Of a stretch of DNA of 64,000 nucleotides, positions 19,461 through 29,738 are shown in pieces. The stretch comes from Fidelibacterota bacterium (GTDB taxonomy: Bacteria > Pseudomonadota > Alphaproteobacteria > Rhodospirillales > Rhodospirillaceae): NCBI GenBank assembly GCA_947475295.1, contig CANJLF010000004.1, positions 62,001-126,000 of the forward strand, read 5' to 3'. The translations under genes and the position numbers were made by a program. The notes below the pieces were generated by a model that saw only the letters and a list, made by a program, of their open reading frames with translations, had not been told where the DNA came from and made no database searches. Position 1 is the stretch's first letter; each line of letters begins with the position of its first letter.

Positions 19461-20822
19461 TTAAGCCGCCGCCTTTGTGATCACCGCCGCCAGTTCCGCA
19501 ACTACCGTATCGACTTCCTTGGCGTCGTCGCCTTCGGCCATGATGCGGATCAAGGGCTCGGTGCCGGACTTGCGGATCACCAACCGTCCCCGCCCGTTGA
19601 GGCGTTGCTCGACATCGGCGATGGCTTGCCGCACGGCTTTCACTTCGAGCACAGAGTCGGCGCTGATGCTGCCGGTCAGCTTGATGTTGCGCAAAAGTTG
19701 GGGCACCGGCTCGAACAGGCGCAAGGTTTCGCTGGCGGCCTTGCCGCCATCCACCAGCGCCGCCAAGACTTGCAGCGCGGCGACGATGCCGTCGCCGGTG
19801 GTGGCGTGATGTCCCATGATAATGTGGCCCGATTGCTCGCCACCGAGGTTGTATCCGCTCGCCCGCATCTCCTCGACGACGTAACGGTCACCAACTTTGG
19901 TGCGAATCAGTTTCAAATCTTTGGACTGAAGATGACGCTCTAGACCAAGATTGCTCATGACGGTGGACACCACCGTGCCGCCGCTCAGCTGCCCGTTCTT
20001 CTGCAAGTGGCCGGCAATCAGCGCCAGCACTTGGTCGCCGTCGACCATGCGGCCGTTTTCGTCACAGAACAGAACACGGTCGGCGTCGCCGTCTAACGCC
20101 AAGCCCAAATGTGCTTTGTTGGCGATCACCAGTTCGCGCATGCGCGCAGGGTGAAGAGAGCCACATTCACGGTTGATGTTGAAGCCATCGGGCTCGACAC
20201 CAGTCTTGATGACTTCGGCGCCCAATTCCCAGAACACCGTGGGCGCGACTTTGTAGGCGGCACCGTTGGCGCAATCGACCACGATCTTCAGGCCGTCCAG
20301 CTTCAAGCCGCGCGGGAACGTGGTCTTGGCATGTTCGATATAACGCCCGGCGGCATCTTCCAGGCGTTTGGCGCGGCCCAGCTGCGCCGCAGGTGCACGG
20401 GCCTCGGCGAGACCGTTGTTCATCATGGACTCAATTTCAGCTTCGATGGCGTCCGAGAGCTTGTACCCGTCGGGGCCGAATAATTTGATGCCGTTGTCCT
20501 CAAAGGGGTTGTGCGAGGCCGAGATCATCACGCCCAGATCGCAGCGCATGGCGCGCGTCAGCATGGCAATTCCGGGGGTCGGGATCGGTCCCACCAGAAT
20601 CACGTCCATGCCGACGGAAATGAAGCCCGCTACCAAGGCGGGCTCCAGCATGTAGCCCGACAGGCGTGTATCCTTGCCGATCACAACGGTATGTCGATGT
20701 TGGCCGCGCGTGAAAAGTTTGCCGGCGGCCATGCCGAGGCGCATGACCGTATCGGCGGTCATGGGCTCGCTGTTGGCCAGGCCTCTGACGCCATCGGTTC
20801 CAAAAAGCTTACGGCCAGACAT
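19461..20822 (-). CDS. glmM: Phosphoglucosamine mutase
   Basis: The enzyme converts glucosamine-6-phosphate to glucosamine-1-phosphate for UDP-GlcNAc, peptidoglycan and LPS. It is 453 aa. The active-site phosphoserine lies in [15 protein letters not shown] near residue 100. The metal loop is DGDADR, and the C-terminal phosphate-binding loop is [19 protein letters not shown] Shine-Dalgarno precedes the ATG. It follows the usual ftsH-folP-glmM order, but a TonB receptor gene is inserted between folP and glmM. Confidence 0.97.
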   Translation of the reverse strand: MSGRKLFGTDGVRGLANSEPMTADTVMRLGMAAGKLFTRGQHRHTVVIGKDTRLSGYMLEPALVAGFISVGMDVILVGPIPTPGIAMLTRAMRCDLGVMISASHNPFEDNGIKLFGPDGYKLSDAIEAEIESMMNNGLAEARAPAAQLGRAKRLEDAAGRYIEHAKTTFPRGLKLDGLKIVVDCANGAAYKVAPTVFWELGAEVIKTGVEPDGFNINRECGSLHPARMRELVIANKAHLGLALDGDADRVLFCDENGRMVDGDQVLALIAGHLQKNGQLSGGTVVSTVMSNLGLERHLQSKDLKLIRTKVGDRYVVEEMRASGYNLGGEQSGHIIMGHHATTGDGIVAALQVLAALVDGGKAASETLRLFEPVPQLLRNIKLTGSISADSVLEVKAVRQAIADVEQRLNGRGRLVIRKSGTEPLIRIMAEGDDAKEVDTVVAELAAVITKAAA

Positions 20823-20940
20823 ATCGGCTCCGGGGATTGGGTCTATTTCAGAGGTAAGTTTTGGGCCTTCAGGGCCCCTGAATCAAGCGCCTCCCGCAGC
20901 GCGGCAACAATATCGGCATTTTACCTGCGCCGAAGCGGGC

Positions 20941-22881
20941 TCAAAAATCAGCCGCGAGCCTGAACGACACATTGCGCACACCGCTGGGCGTAAACCGGCC
21001 TGAGGCGCCGTCGACTGTCCAGGCATAGGCGCCCATCACGTTATTGACTTGCACGCGCAAGCTGGCCTTAGCATCCAAGACCGTGAAGGGATAGCGCGCG
21101 CCCAAAGCCAGGGTGTTGAGCGGCGATACACGCAGTGTGTTGAGCCGATTGGCGAAGCCGCCTCCGTCACCATTGAGTTGGGCGTCGACAGCGAGGCCGC
21201 CCCACGACGGCGGTCCGTATTGGACATTGAGATTGAAGAGCCGCGGAGTTGTTCCCGTCGGCACGGGGCCAAGCAAGCCCTGATCCACCGGCGAGCCGCT
21301 GACGCGCGCGCGCAGGAACATGGCACCGGCCACGACATTCAAACCCTCGGCGACCTGCCCGGCAAAGGAAAGCTCTATGCCGCGATGGCGCAAGGCACCT
21401 ACGTCGGTATAGATGTTGGCGGCATTGCGGTCGAAGTAGGGTTTGGTCACGTCGAAAACTCCGGCGACGATGCTCATGCCAGGATAAATTTGATAACGTA
21501 CGCCGGCATCAATCTGTTTGGTGACGCCGGCCGGCATGGGTTCGCCGCGGTTGGCCGCGTTGTCGGGCGCGGTGCCGAACTCTTCCAATCCGCGCGTATA
21601 GCCGGCGTAGACCGTAAGGTCACGCGCCGCGAAGACCGCCAGTGTTCCGTTGTAGAGCCACGGCCGGCTCTGGGTTTTCGCGGGTGCGCCGCCTTCCTTT
21701 CCGTAGTCGCGGTCGTAAAAGGCCTTTTGCAGACCGACGCTAGCTTCCGCGACGCCAACCCATCGGCCAATGTAGGAAATCCCCGGCGCGATTTGGCGCA
21801 CGTGATCCTTGTCGCGCGTTGTCGGATTGAAGGTCGGTTCCGGTAGAGGCCGATAGACACCGATCTTGGCGGGGCCAAAGGATATGGTATCGCCGCCGCC
21901 GAAGAGCCGGTCCGTCAGGCGGCCGCGCACAGCAAGGTGAATTGTCTGCCGCCAGGCCGTGTCTTGCGTATAGAGGCCCGTGGCGCGCACTTCTCCCGAA
22001 TAGGAGGCGGAATCTTGTTCCGGATACCGCAGAATATCGAGGTTGGCCGTGCCGTCCGCCTGCGTGTTGCGATAAAAGATCACGTCACCTGTGGGGCGGT
22101 CGGATGTGGAACGGAACAGCCCGCCTTGCAGCAACCAGTTGGCGCCCACAGGCCGCGCCCGCGCGAACAAGCCATAGTTTAGGTCAATGGTCTGCCGGTC
22201 GGCCCATCCCTGACCGAAGAAGGTGCCGCGGTCGTATTTCGGCGGCAGGAAAGCGCCGGACGTATAGACAAAAGGCTGCACTTCCTCATTTTTTCTGCTC
22301 TGCCGATAAAAATAAGGTATGAACTCGAAGGTGTCATTGGGCGTGAAGCGCAGCAAGGCTGCACCTGTCAGCGACAGCGAATGGCCCCGCCAGTCGCTGT
22401 TTAGGTTCAGGGCGTTGACGCCAGCGACCAGCCCCAATTTTTCTTTGATGAGCGGCGTTTTTACATCGACGCCGAAACTGTTAAAACCCGTCGGCGTTTG
22501 ATACTGCGTGGTCACGCTAACGACCGTGTCTTCTCCCGGAAGATAGAGGCCCAAATCCACAATCCCGGTCGGCGCCGGAAAAGGAAAGGATTGGGCCGCC
22601 AGGCCGATCCGCATCGATGTCGAGCGTACAAGCCGTGGACCGAAAACACCCTGCTGGTCGAAATACAGGCCAAAGAGCCGCACATTTCCGGCCTGCTGCG
22701 GATTGAATCCGCGGGCACTCATTTGGCCGTAAAGTCCGGTGTTCTCGTTGCCGACCCGCGTGCCGAAGGCGTCGTCGGCATTGGTAATGGCGACTTCATT
22801 GGCCCGTTGGGCCCGCGCGCTCCCGCTCATGAGGGTGAGCACGCACGCCGCAAGGACGCAAAACCTAAAACCGACTAACAA
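20941..22881 (-). CDS. TonB-dependent outer-membrane receptor
   Basis: The 646-aa protein has a signal peptide of about 24 residues (LAACVLTLMSGSARAQ), a plug-like N-terminal domain and a long beta-barrel with alternating aromatic strands. It ends in Phe (RLAADF), the outer-membrane barrel signature. The barrel resembles siderophore receptors, but the ligand cannot be read from sequence. The start appears to be TTG. It sits inside the otherwise conserved folP-glmM block. An imperfect dyad upstream (22905-22928) may be an operator. Confidence 0.83.
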   Translation of the reverse strand: MLVGFRFCVLAACVLTLMSGSARAQRANEVAITNADDAFGTRVGNENTGLYGQMSARGFNPQQAGNVRLFGLYFDQQGVFGPRLVRSTSMRIGLAAQSFPFPAPTGIVDLGLYLPGEDTVVSVTTQYQTPTGFNSFGVDVKTPLIKEKLGLVAGVNALNLNSDWRGHSLSLTGAALLRFTPNDTFEFIPYFYRQSRKNEEVQPFVYTSGAFLPPKYDRGTFFGQGWADRQTIDLNYGLFARARPVGANWLLQGGLFRSTSDRPTGDVIFYRNTQADGTANLDILRYPEQDSASYSGEVRATGLYTQDTAWRQTIHLAVRGRLTDRLFGGGDTISFGPAKIGVYRPLPEPTFNPTTRDKDHVRQIAPGISYIGRWVGVAEASVGLQKAFYDRDYGKEGGAPAKTQSRPWLYNGTLAVFAARDLTVYAGYTRGLEEFGTAPDNAANRGEPMPAGVTKQIDAGVRYQIYPGMSIVAGVFDVTKPYFDRNAANIYTDVGALRHRGIELSFAGQVAEGLNVVAGAMFLRARVSGSPVDQGLLGPVPTGTTPRLFNLNVQYGPPSWGGLAVDAQLNGDGGGFANRLNTLRVSPLNTLALGARYPFTVLDAKASLRVQVNNVMGAYAWTVDGASGRFTPSGVRNVSFRLAADF

Positions 22882-22904
22882 AGCCTGTCCCCCGGTACAG
22901 CAAA

Positions 22905-22928
22905 CGATTCAGCTTACTATCAGAATCG
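22905..22928 (-). promoter_or_regulatory. Dyad upstream of the TonB receptor
   Basis: CGATTC and GAATCG are inverted around a 12-nt AT-rich centre, 24-47 nt upstream of the receptor start. The placement suits a repressor or activator site. It does not closely match the classical Fur box, so the regulator is not assigned. Confidence 0.3.
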
Positions 22929-22991
22929 CCTCATTTTTCCCAAGGAAAGGCGGCATGTCGCCTGAATGTGATGGAGAGTCGGACTGGATAT

Positions 22992-24095
22992 CTATGTCAA
23001 GGGTCCATGGGCGGCGGAAAGCTGGCGCGCGACGGCTAACGCCTGACGGGTTTCGGCGACGTCGTGAACCCGTAAGATTTGCGCTCCCTGCCCGGCTGCA
23101 TGGAGGGCCGCCGCGAGCGAGCCCGCCAAGCGGTCCTTCGCCGCCTCGCCCCGGCTCATGCGGCCGATGAAGCCTTTGCGTGATGCGCCCACCACAAGCG
23201 CGCAGCCGAGGCCGTGAAACATGGCGAGGTGGTCCATGATCGCAGCATTGTGGTCGTCGGTTTTGCCGAAGCCGAGGCCCGGGTCCACGGCGATGCGGTT
23301 CTTCGCAATCCCGGCGGCGACACAAGCCGCGATCCGGCTCGCAAGGAAGTCGTAGATATCCCCCGGCGCCCAGACATAAGTCGGATTGTCCTGCATGGTG
23401 CGCGGCTCGCCCTGCATGTGCATCAGCACGACAGGCAAGCCGGACTTGGCGGCGGCCGCGAGGGATTTGGCATCGGCCAGCGCGCTGATGTCGTTGATCA
23501 CCTTCGCACCCGCCGCGACGGCTTCGGCCATGACTGCGGCATGGCGCGTATCGATCGACACCGGCACGCCGCGCGTGGTCAGCGCTTTCACCACCGGCAC
23601 GACGCGCGCGATTTCGGCGTGCTCGCCGACGGGAACAGCACCGGGCCGCGTCGACTCGCCGCCGACATCGACCAAAGCCGCGCCGGCTTCAAACAGCGCG
23701 ACACCATGCGCGACGGCGGCCTCGGCGCTGTCAAAGCGCCCGCCATCGGAAAAGCTGTCGGGCGTGACATTGAGCACACCCATGAGGATCGGTTTGGAAA
23801 CATCGAAGCCTGCAAAAGCACCGCGCTTTGAGGCCAGCGCCGCCATTTGCATCTCGATAGACGCGCGTAAACCCTGCGGAATAGCCGAGGCGTCCTTGTC
23901 GTAGGCCGTGCGGACGATCGCACCCAGCCGCGTGACGGAACCGTTCTCGCGCGTCGATACCTCCATGGCGGCATAGGCGCCCTCGCCCAGCAGCGGCCAC
24001 GCCCAGCCGGCAGCGACGGCTTCGCGCGCTGCTGCGCCCGCCAACAAAGCGCGGGGCGTCACGTAAGCGGTGGCTTGAAGCGACTTGGCGGACAC
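22992..24095 (-). CDS. folP: Dihydropteroate synthase
   Basis: The enzyme condenses p-aminobenzoate with dihydropterin pyrophosphate in folate synthesis and is the sulfonamide target. The core begins at LMGVLNVTPDSFSDGG, with GGESTRPGA, a central NDISAL segment and GASRKGFIGR following. An N-terminal extension of about 100 residues before the TIM barrel is common in alphaproteobacteria. The GTG at 24095 is chosen because the ftsH terminator lies just upstream. The frame stays open further upstream only as a shadow of ftsH. Confidence 0.93.
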   Translation of the reverse strand: MSAKSLQATAYVTPRALLAGAAAREAVAAGWAWPLLGEGAYAAMEVSTRENGSVTRLGAIVRTAYDKDASAIPQGLRASIEMQMAALASKRGAFAGFDVSKPILMGVLNVTPDSFSDGGRFDSAEAAVAHGVALFEAGAALVDVGGESTRPGAVPVGEHAEIARVVPVVKALTTRGVPVSIDTRHAAVMAEAVAAGAKVINDISALADAKSLAAAAKSGLPVVLMHMQGEPRTMQDNPTYVWAPGDIYDFLASRIAACVAAGIAKNRIAVDPGLGFGKTDDHNAAIMDHLAMFHGLGCALVVGASRKGFIGRMSRGEAAKDRLAGSLAAALHAAGQGAQILRVHDVAETRQALAVARQLSAAHGPLT

Positions 24096-24114
24096 AGGCA
24101 GATTCCCAAAAGCA

Positions 24115-24141
24115 AAGACCCCGCCTTTTGGGCGGGGTCTT
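24115..24141 (-). terminator. Intrinsic terminator of ftsH
   Basis: A perfect 11-bp stem (AAGACCCCGCC / GGCGGGGTCTT) with a 5-nt loop lies 25 bp after the ftsH stop, followed on the minus strand by TTTGCTTTT. It separates ftsH from folP. Confidence 0.9.
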
Positions 24142-24165
24142 ATATTACTGCTTATTATGGCGGGT

Positions 24166-26094
24166 TTAAGCCCCTGGTTGCGGGGTCGGCTCCTGGCCGA
24201 AGCCCGGCGCGGGGCGGGCCTCGGAGCCCGACGTCGGCACGGAACTGCGGCGGCCCGGCTCGCGCGGACGCGGCGGGTTCTTTTCTTTGTCGATCTTCTC
24301 GCCGCGCAGCAAGGCTTCGATCTCTTCGCGGGAGAGGGTTTCGTGTTCGAGCAGACCCTGGGCAATGATTTCCAACTGCGGACGGTGCTTCTCCAAGATC
24401 GCACGCGCGGTTTCTTCGCCGGCTTCGACGAACTTGCGCACTTCCTCATCGATCAGGCGCGCCGTGGCGTCCGAGACATTCTTGGTTTGCGTCACCGAGT
24501 GACCCAGGAAAACCTCGCCCTGGTTGTCGGTGTAGCGCAAGGGCCCGAGCTTCTCGGAGAAGCCGTATTCGGTGACCATCTTGCGCGCGATGTCTGTCGC
24601 GCGGCGGATGTCATCCGACGCACCGGTGGTCACGCGGTCCATGCCGAAAGTCATTTCCTCGGCGACACGTCCGCCGAACAGGCTGGCGAGCTGCGCCTGC
24701 AGTTCGATCTTGGACATGCTGTACTTGTCGCGCTCCGGCAGGAACATGGTCACGCCCAGCGCACGGCCGCGCGGAATGATCGTGACCTTATGCAAAGGCT
24801 CGTGGCTCGGCACGTGCAGCATGACCAGCGCATGGCCGCCTTCGTGATAAGCCGTCAGCTTCTTCTCGTCCTCGGACATGACCATGGAGCGGCGCTCGGC
24901 GCCCATCAGCACCTTGTCCTTGGCTTCCTCGAATTCCTGCATACCGAGCACGCGCTTGGCCTTGCGGGCGGCCAGCAATGCGGCTTCGTTCACCAGATTG
25001 GCGAGATCGGCCCCGGAGAAACCCGGCGTGCCGCGCGCAATGACTTTCAAGTCCACGTCGGTGCCCAGCGGAGTCTTTTTGCTGTGGACCTGCAGAATGC
25101 GCTCGCGGCCGACGATGTCGGGGTTTGGCACCACGACCTGACGGTCGAAGCGGCCCGGACGCAGCAAGGCCGGGTCCAGCACGTCGGGACGGTTGGTGGC
25201 GGCGATCAGGATGACGCCTTCGTTGGCCTCAAACCCGTCCATCTCGACCAGCAGCTGGTTCAAGGTCTGTTCGCGTTCGTCGTTACCGCCGCCCAGGCCG
25301 GCGCCGCGATGGCGGCCGACGGCGTCGATTTCGTCGATGAAGATAATGCACGGCGCGTTCTTCTTGCCCTGCTCGAACATGTCGCGCACGCGGGACGCGC
25401 CGACGCCAACGAACATTTCAACGAAGTCGGAGCCCGAGATGGTGAAGAACGGCACGTTAGCTTCGCCGGCGATGGAGCGCGCGAGCAAAGTCTTGCCGGT
25501 GCCCGGCGGGCCGACCAGCAGCACGCCCTTGGGGATCTTACCGCCCAGGCGCTGGAATTTCTGTGGATCGCGCAGGAATTCGACGATTTCTTCGAGTTCT
25601 TGTTTGGCTTCCTCGACGCCCGCCACGTCGTCGAAGGTGACACGGCCCTGCTTCTCGGTCAGCAGCTTGGCGCGGGACTTGCCGAAGCCCATGGCCTTGC
25701 CGCCGCCGGACTGCATCTGGCGCATGAAAAAGACCCACACGCCGATGAGCAGCAGCATCGGGAACCAGGAAATGACCACGCCCCAGAACGACAGCTCGTT
25801 GTCACTGCGCGGGACGGCCTTGATGGTGACGCTATGTTCACGCAGGGTCGGCACCAGGCCCGGGTCTTCGGGCGCATAGGTGCGGAAATCCCCGCCCGAC
25901 TTGAAGGAGCCGGAGATATTGTTGCCCTGGATGGTCACGTCCTGAATTTCACTGCGCTCGACAGCGGCCATGAAATCCGAGAAGTAAATCTCGCGGCTGG
26001 CGTTACGCGGTGCCGACCCCTGGAAGAGGTTAAAAAGGGCCACGACGCAGACCAGGATAATGGCCCACAGCATGAGGTTGCGGCTGATATTCAA
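24166..26094 (-). CDS. ftsH: ATP-dependent zinc metalloprotease FtsH
   Basis: This membrane AAA+ protease degrades misfolded membrane proteins and regulators such as LpxC or sigma-32. The 642-aa protein has two N-terminal transmembrane helices (about 7-25 and 100-120) flanking a periplasmic domain. Walker A is GPPGTGKT, Walker B is IIFIDEIDA, and the second region of homology follows. The zinc site HEGGH lies near residue 418. The C-terminal tail is proline/arginine-rich. A strong terminator follows the gene. Confidence 0.98.
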   Translation of the reverse strand: MNISRNLMLWAIILVCVVALFNLFQGSAPRNASREIYFSDFMAAVERSEIQDVTIQGNNISGSFKSGGDFRTYAPEDPGLVPTLREHSVTIKAVPRSDNELSFWGVVISWFPMLLLIGVWVFFMRQMQSGGGKAMGFGKSRAKLLTEKQGRVTFDDVAGVEEAKQELEEIVEFLRDPQKFQRLGGKIPKGVLLVGPPGTGKTLLARSIAGEANVPFFTISGSDFVEMFVGVGASRVRDMFEQGKKNAPCIIFIDEIDAVGRHRGAGLGGGNDEREQTLNQLLVEMDGFEANEGVILIAATNRPDVLDPALLRPGRFDRQVVVPNPDIVGRERILQVHSKKTPLGTDVDLKVIARGTPGFSGADLANLVNEAALLAARKAKRVLGMQEFEEAKDKVLMGAERRSMVMSEDEKKLTAYHEGGHALVMLHVPSHEPLHKVTIIPRGRALGVTMFLPERDKYSMSKIELQAQLASLFGGRVAEEMTFGMDRVTTGASDDIRRATDIARKMVTEYGFSEKLGPLRYTDNQGEVFLGHSVTQTKNVSDATARLIDEEVRKFVEAGEETARAILEKHRPQLEIIAQGLLEHETLSREEIEALLRGEKIDKEKNPPRPREPGRRSSVPTSGSEARPAPGFGQEPTPQPGA

Positions 26095-26216
26095 ATCGGA
26101 CCCCTACTCACAAAAATTGGAGCGCAGTTTGGAATGGTTGTTACCTAAATAGTGCGCCAAAGCCTTAACGCAAGCAAAGCGTTTGTAGCCCTCAAAATTG
26201 TGACCATACGAGAGTG

Positions 26217-27548
26217 TCACAATTTGGCATCACCGCCCGCGGAATCCGCCAGAGGGGCGGAAATGCTAACAACGCCAAGGCTAAAGCCCGGGAGGCGGGC
26301 GATGTCGGCGCGGACATACCCGGCGTGCGGGACCGCCGCGAGGCCGCCCGAGTCATACAGCGCGGGTAAAGTGCCGCGAACGCGCGCCGGCAAGTCGGCC
26401 AGCACCGGCTGTGCGGATTTCGAACTCTTGAAGCGCGAGACCGTGAAAACCGACGATAGGCCTTCGACCGCAAGAGTGAGTTTGTAACGGCAATCCCAGA
26501 TCACGGAAGTGTTACCAGCGAGCGTTTTATCCTCGGTGATTTGCGCCGGCTCACGGGCGATGACCAGATCGGCGCCATCGCGGCCGATGAGGCAGCCGTG
26601 CAAGGTCGCATCGCTCCAAGGACCCGCCGCAAGGCGCGCATAAAGGCGAGTGAGACTCTCGAAACGCGGACCAAAGGCCTGTCCGCCGGCCGCCGTGAGC
26701 AATCGTGCCAGGGCCCGGAGCGCAATCTCGTCGGGGGCCGCCAAAAGGTCGGCCACCGGCAGGCGCGCAACGCCAAATTTGTCCCACGACCCCCGCGCCA
26801 GCAGGGCCGCCACCGCATGATCCAGAGCCGCCCGCGCCCGCTGCAGGTGCCCGACCGTCGCCAATAGGCGCTCTCGCGTCAGCCCTTCCCGCGCCAGAAC
26901 CTCCTGGGCCTGGCGAAAGCGCACGCGCGCGCTGGCGCTGCTCAGATTCGACGGGTCTTCGATCCAGGGCTGATCCAATTCGCGGCAGATCGCCGTCAGT
27001 TGCGCCTTGGTGAAGCCCAACAAGGGCCGGGCGATGACAATGCCGTCGCGCGACGACGCCGACGCCATGGCGGCCAGGCCGTCGACGCCGCTGCCGCGCG
27101 CAAGGCGCAACAAAAACGTCTCGACCTGATCGTCGGCATGATGGGCGACAAACAGATGCGTGCAGTCGTTGGCTAGGCACCAATCCGTCATCAGACGATA
27201 GCGGGCTTCGCGCGCGGCACTTTGCGCGCTGCGGGTCAGCGTGCGCGCGTGAGGTCCGTCGTTCCAGCGCAAGATCACGTGGGGAATGTTGTGGGGTGCG
27301 AGCCAGGCGCCGACCTGGGCGGCTTCCACCGCCGCGGCATCGCGCAATTGATGATCCACCGTCAGGCCGAATACCGCGATCTGGCGTTGGCACGCCCAGG
27401 GCGCGAGCAGACGGATAAGCGCGAGACTGTCCGCACCGCCCGAGACTGCCACGGCGATACACGCGCCCAACGGCAGCCGAAACTGCGCCATGGCCGCCGC
27501 GAACTGCGCCGGCGTGACCGCGCCGGAGGAGACGGCCTCAAGACGCAT
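26217..27548 (-). CDS. tilS: tRNA(Ile)-lysidine synthetase
   Basis: The enzyme attaches lysine to C34 of the CAU-anticodon tRNA-Ile so that it reads AUA. The PP-loop SGGADSLALI lies near residue 36. The adjacent region reads FGLTVDHQLR, and HHADDQVETFLLRLARGSG is the usual TilS signature. The protein is 443 aa with a C-terminal substrate-binding region. It starts 1 bp after the cpoB stop, so it is part of the pal/cpoB unit, a conserved alphaproteobacterial order. Confidence 0.95.
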   Translation of the reverse strand: MRLEAVSSGAVTPAQFAAAMAQFRLPLGACIAVAVSGGADSLALIRLLAPWACQRQIAVFGLTVDHQLRDAAAVEAAQVGAWLAPHNIPHVILRWNDGPHARTLTRSAQSAAREARYRLMTDWCLANDCTHLFVAHHADDQVETFLLRLARGSGVDGLAAMASASSRDGIVIARPLLGFTKAQLTAICRELDQPWIEDPSNLSSASARVRFRQAQEVLAREGLTRERLLATVGHLQRARAALDHAVAALLARGSWDKFGVARLPVADLLAAPDEIALRALARLLTAAGGQAFGPRFESLTRLYARLAAGPWSDATLHGCLIGRDGADLVIAREPAQITEDKTLAGNTSVIWDCRYKLTLAVEGLSSVFTVSRFKSSKSAQPVLADLPARVRGTLPALYDSGGLAAVPHAGYVRADIARLPGFSLGVVSISAPLADSAGGDAKL

Positions 27549-27549
27549 G

Positions 27550-28791
27550 TTATTTACACTTAAGTTTGGTGCGCTCGGTTTTGGCGGAGGTCAGCACCTC
27601 GGCGGGCGCGTCGGGATAATCCTTGGCGATGCGGCTCAAAGCCGTGCAGGCGCCCTGCGACTGATTGAGCTTGGACATGGACATGCCGAGCTTCAGCAGA
27701 TTGTCCGGGCCCTTGTTGGTCTTGGGATAGTTCTGATAGCCCGCCATGAACTCTACGGCCGCCTGCTGGAAGTCGCCGCGCACGTAATAGGTTTCACCCA
27801 GCCAATACTGCGCGTTGCCGGCAAGCGCGTCTTTAGGATGTTTCTTGAGAAATTCGCGAAGCGTCGATTCCGCTTTGGGATAGTCCTGGCGTTTCAAAAA
27901 CTCGAAGGCGAAATCGTATTGCTGCTTCGGCGTGCCGTCGGGCAAAGCCACGGTGGCGCCTGGCAGCGAAGCGACTTGCGCGGACGACACCGGGCCGGGC
28001 CCAGGCGCTGCTTTCGGCGCCAGTTGCTGCGGCGAAGGCTCGGGTGCGGCCGGCGGTGGAGTCTGCAGCGCATTGGGATCGGGCGGCAGCGGGCGCCCTT
28101 GCGCATCGGTGCGAATCACAAAGCCGCCGTTGGTGGCGACGGCGGCGGCTCCTGGCGCGGGAACCTGAACCGGCGTGCCCGCAGCTGTCGCTGCGGGCTG
28201 CGGCGTAACAGGGGCCGTCGCGGCGCGCGCGGTCGGCTGCGACGCCACCGGCTGCGAGATCGGCGCGCCGGCCGAAGGCGTGCGCAATTCCGGCGGGACC
28301 GTATTGTCCGTCGGCGCGGAGGCGACAACCGGTGCGGTCGCAACCGCCGCGGCGGCGGCAGGCACACCTGGCGGCACCTGGTTCTGTGCGGAGGGCACGC
28401 CGCCGGTTAGCCCCCCTGTTAGTCCGAGGGACTGTTCCATCTTCGCCACGCGCAGGCTGAGGTCGTCCTGCAGCACTTGCAATTGGCGGGCGGTGCGGTC
28501 CGACGTGAATTTGGCTTCTTCGACTTGGCCGGTGAGTTGTTCAAGGACGCGCTCGATCGCCAAGATGCGGACAGTCATGTCGCCGCTGTTGTCGTCGGCC
28601 ACCGCGCCGGCCGCAGGTGTACCCTTGGCCGCCGGCAGCTGCTTTTGCAAGCGCTGCAGATCCTGTTCGATCTTGGTCAGGCGATTGGCGAGATCCCGGT
28701 CGCTTTGCGCATAAGCTGTGCCGCTAAACAGGAATACGGCAATAGCGGTTGCCGTGAGGCCTCTCAAAACCTGTTGCATAAGCGTGTTCAT
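27550..28791 (-). CDS. cpoB: Cell division coordinator CpoB (YbgF), TPR protein
   Basis: This periplasmic protein links Tol-Pal constriction to peptidoglycan synthesis. It has a signal peptide (ending GTAYAQ), then an N-terminal trimerising coiled coil (RDLANRLTKIEQDLQRLQKQ). A long Pro/Ala-rich linker of about 130 residues follows, and the C-terminal TPR repeats begin at QYDFAFEFLKRQDYPKAE. At 413 aa it is longer than the E. coli protein because of the linker. The ATG at 28791 is chosen over a start nine codons upstream. Confidence 0.92.
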   Translation of the reverse strand: MNTLMQQVLRGLTATAIAVFLFSGTAYAQSDRDLANRLTKIEQDLQRLQKQLPAAKGTPAAGAVADDNSGDMTVRILAIERVLEQLTGQVEEAKFTSDRTARQLQVLQDDLSLRVAKMEQSLGLTGGLTGGVPSAQNQVPPGVPAAAAAVATAPVVASAPTDNTVPPELRTPSAGAPISQPVASQPTARAATAPVTPQPAATAAGTPVQVPAPGAAAVATNGGFVIRTDAQGRPLPPDPNALQTPPPAAPEPSPQQLAPKAAPGPGPVSSAQVASLPGATVALPDGTPKQQYDFAFEFLKRQDYPKAESTLREFLKKHPKDALAGNAQYWLGETYYVRGDFQQAAVEFMAGYQNYPKTNKGPDNLLKLGMSMSKLNQSQGACTALSRIAKDYPDAPAEVLTSAKTERTKLKCK

Positions 28792-28864
28792 CGCGACATT
28801 CCCAAAAAGCCGACCCATTCGAGGGCCGCATCAGCGTTACGCTGAACCATTATCCGGGCAAGAA

Positions 28865-28916
28865 TAAGGCGCATGCAACTGTCTGGCCAAAAGCCTCACA
28901 GTCGCCATGCGCCTTA
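28865..28916 (-). repeat. Long inverted repeat between pal and cpoB
   Basis: TAAGGCGCATG and CATGCGCCTTA pair perfectly over 11 bp. An inner ACTGT/ACAGT stem brackets the loop. It lies after the pal terminator and before cpoB, and may reinforce termination or act as a 3'-end or processing structure. Confidence 0.7.
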
Positions 28917-28930
28917 AAAGAAACAACACA

Positions 28931-28952
28931 CCCCCGGCGCGAAAACCGGGGG
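28931..28952 (-). terminator. Intrinsic terminator of pal
   Basis: A 7-bp all-GC stem (CCCCCGG / CCGGGGG) with an 8-nt loop lies 13 bp after the pal stop. It is followed on the minus strand by the U-rich TGTGTTGTTTCTTTT. Confidence 0.8.
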
Positions 28953-28965
28953 CGTATCGAATATC

Positions 28966-29460
28966 TTACTGCACAACCGAGGTGCCGCGACGATTTCTGC
29001 CGTAGCAGGTTTCGTCGGAGGACACGCAGATCGGGCGCTCTTTGCCGTAGGAAATGGTCTTGATGCGGGCGGTCGGTACGCCTTCAGCGATCAGGAACGT
29101 TCTCACGGCGTTAGCGCGGCGATCACCGAGGCCAAGGTTGTACTCGCGCGTACCGCGCTCGTCACAGTGACCTTCAACCGTAAGAGTGCGCGCCGGGTAC
29201 TGCTTCAGCCAAGCGGCTTGGCCCCGGAGCTTGGTCTGGGCGGCGGCGTCGAGGTCATACTTGTCGTAGGCGAAGTTGACCATGTTGCCGACGACGGTGT
29301 TGAAATACTCGAGCGAATCCGGAGCCGGACCTCTCGGCGGCGCCGGAGCAGCAGCCGGCGGGGGGGCAGAAACGGCCGTCGCGGCGGTTTCAACGGGCTT
29401 TTTCGCGCAAGCTGCAAGCAGGACCGCAACGGCGATCACGCTTAAAAAACGGAGTTTCAT
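28966..29460 (-). CDS. pal: Peptidoglycan-associated lipoprotein
   Basis: This outer-membrane lipoprotein binds peptidoglycan and TolB. Its lipobox is LAAC, with Cys18 lipidated after a short signal peptide. An Ala/Pro linker follows, then an OmpA-like domain with the peptidoglycan-binding signature TVEGHCDERGTREYNLGLGDRRA (broken here across residues 95-118). It is 164 aa, typical of the family. It lies between cpoB and tolB, with a terminator on its downstream side. Confidence 0.97.
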   Translation of the reverse strand: MKLRFLSVIAVAVLLAACAKKPVETAATAVSAPPPAAAPAPPRGPAPDSLEYFNTVVGNMVNFAYDKYDLDAAAQTKLRGQAAWLKQYPARTLTVEGHCDERGTREYNLGLGDRRANAVRTFLIAEGVPTARIKTISYGKERPICVSSDETCYGRNRRGTSVVQ

Positions 29461-29663
29461 TATTATTCCCCTAAGGTTTAGTGACTTAAATGACGAGCAC
29501 TGAACGGACGACCCCAGGAGGAGTCCAGCGCAATTTCGCCCTTCTTTTACCAGTTAAACGACAGGAATCAATAGCCTACCGCACCGCACGCGCACGTTAT
29601 GAGCGGTAACTATAGGGCGATTCCCGTAGCATGGGCTAGCTGTTACAAAAAAGTCCAATAATC

Positions 29664-29687
29664 CCAAGGCTTAAGACCAGCCTTTGG
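29664..29687 (-). terminator. Possible tolB terminator
   Basis: CCAAAGGCT and AGCCTTGG pair with one bulge. A run of six T residues follows about 14 nt later on the minus strand. The T-run is too distant for a textbook terminator, so the call is tentative. Confidence 0.4.
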
Positions 29688-29738
29688 CCGTTTCCAGCAG
29701 CCTGACTTCCGGGACTCCGAGACAAAGACTTTGGCTGA

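Noticed and set aside
24096-24449. 118-codon N-terminal extension of folP
   Set aside because: It runs through the ftsH terminator and the ftsH 3' end in another frame. The residues are low-complexity Arg/Ser/Ala.
24085-26148. 687-codon plus-strand open frame opposite ftsH
   Set aside because: It is antisense to the unmistakable ftsH gene, lacks domain-like composition and is a high-GC shadow frame.
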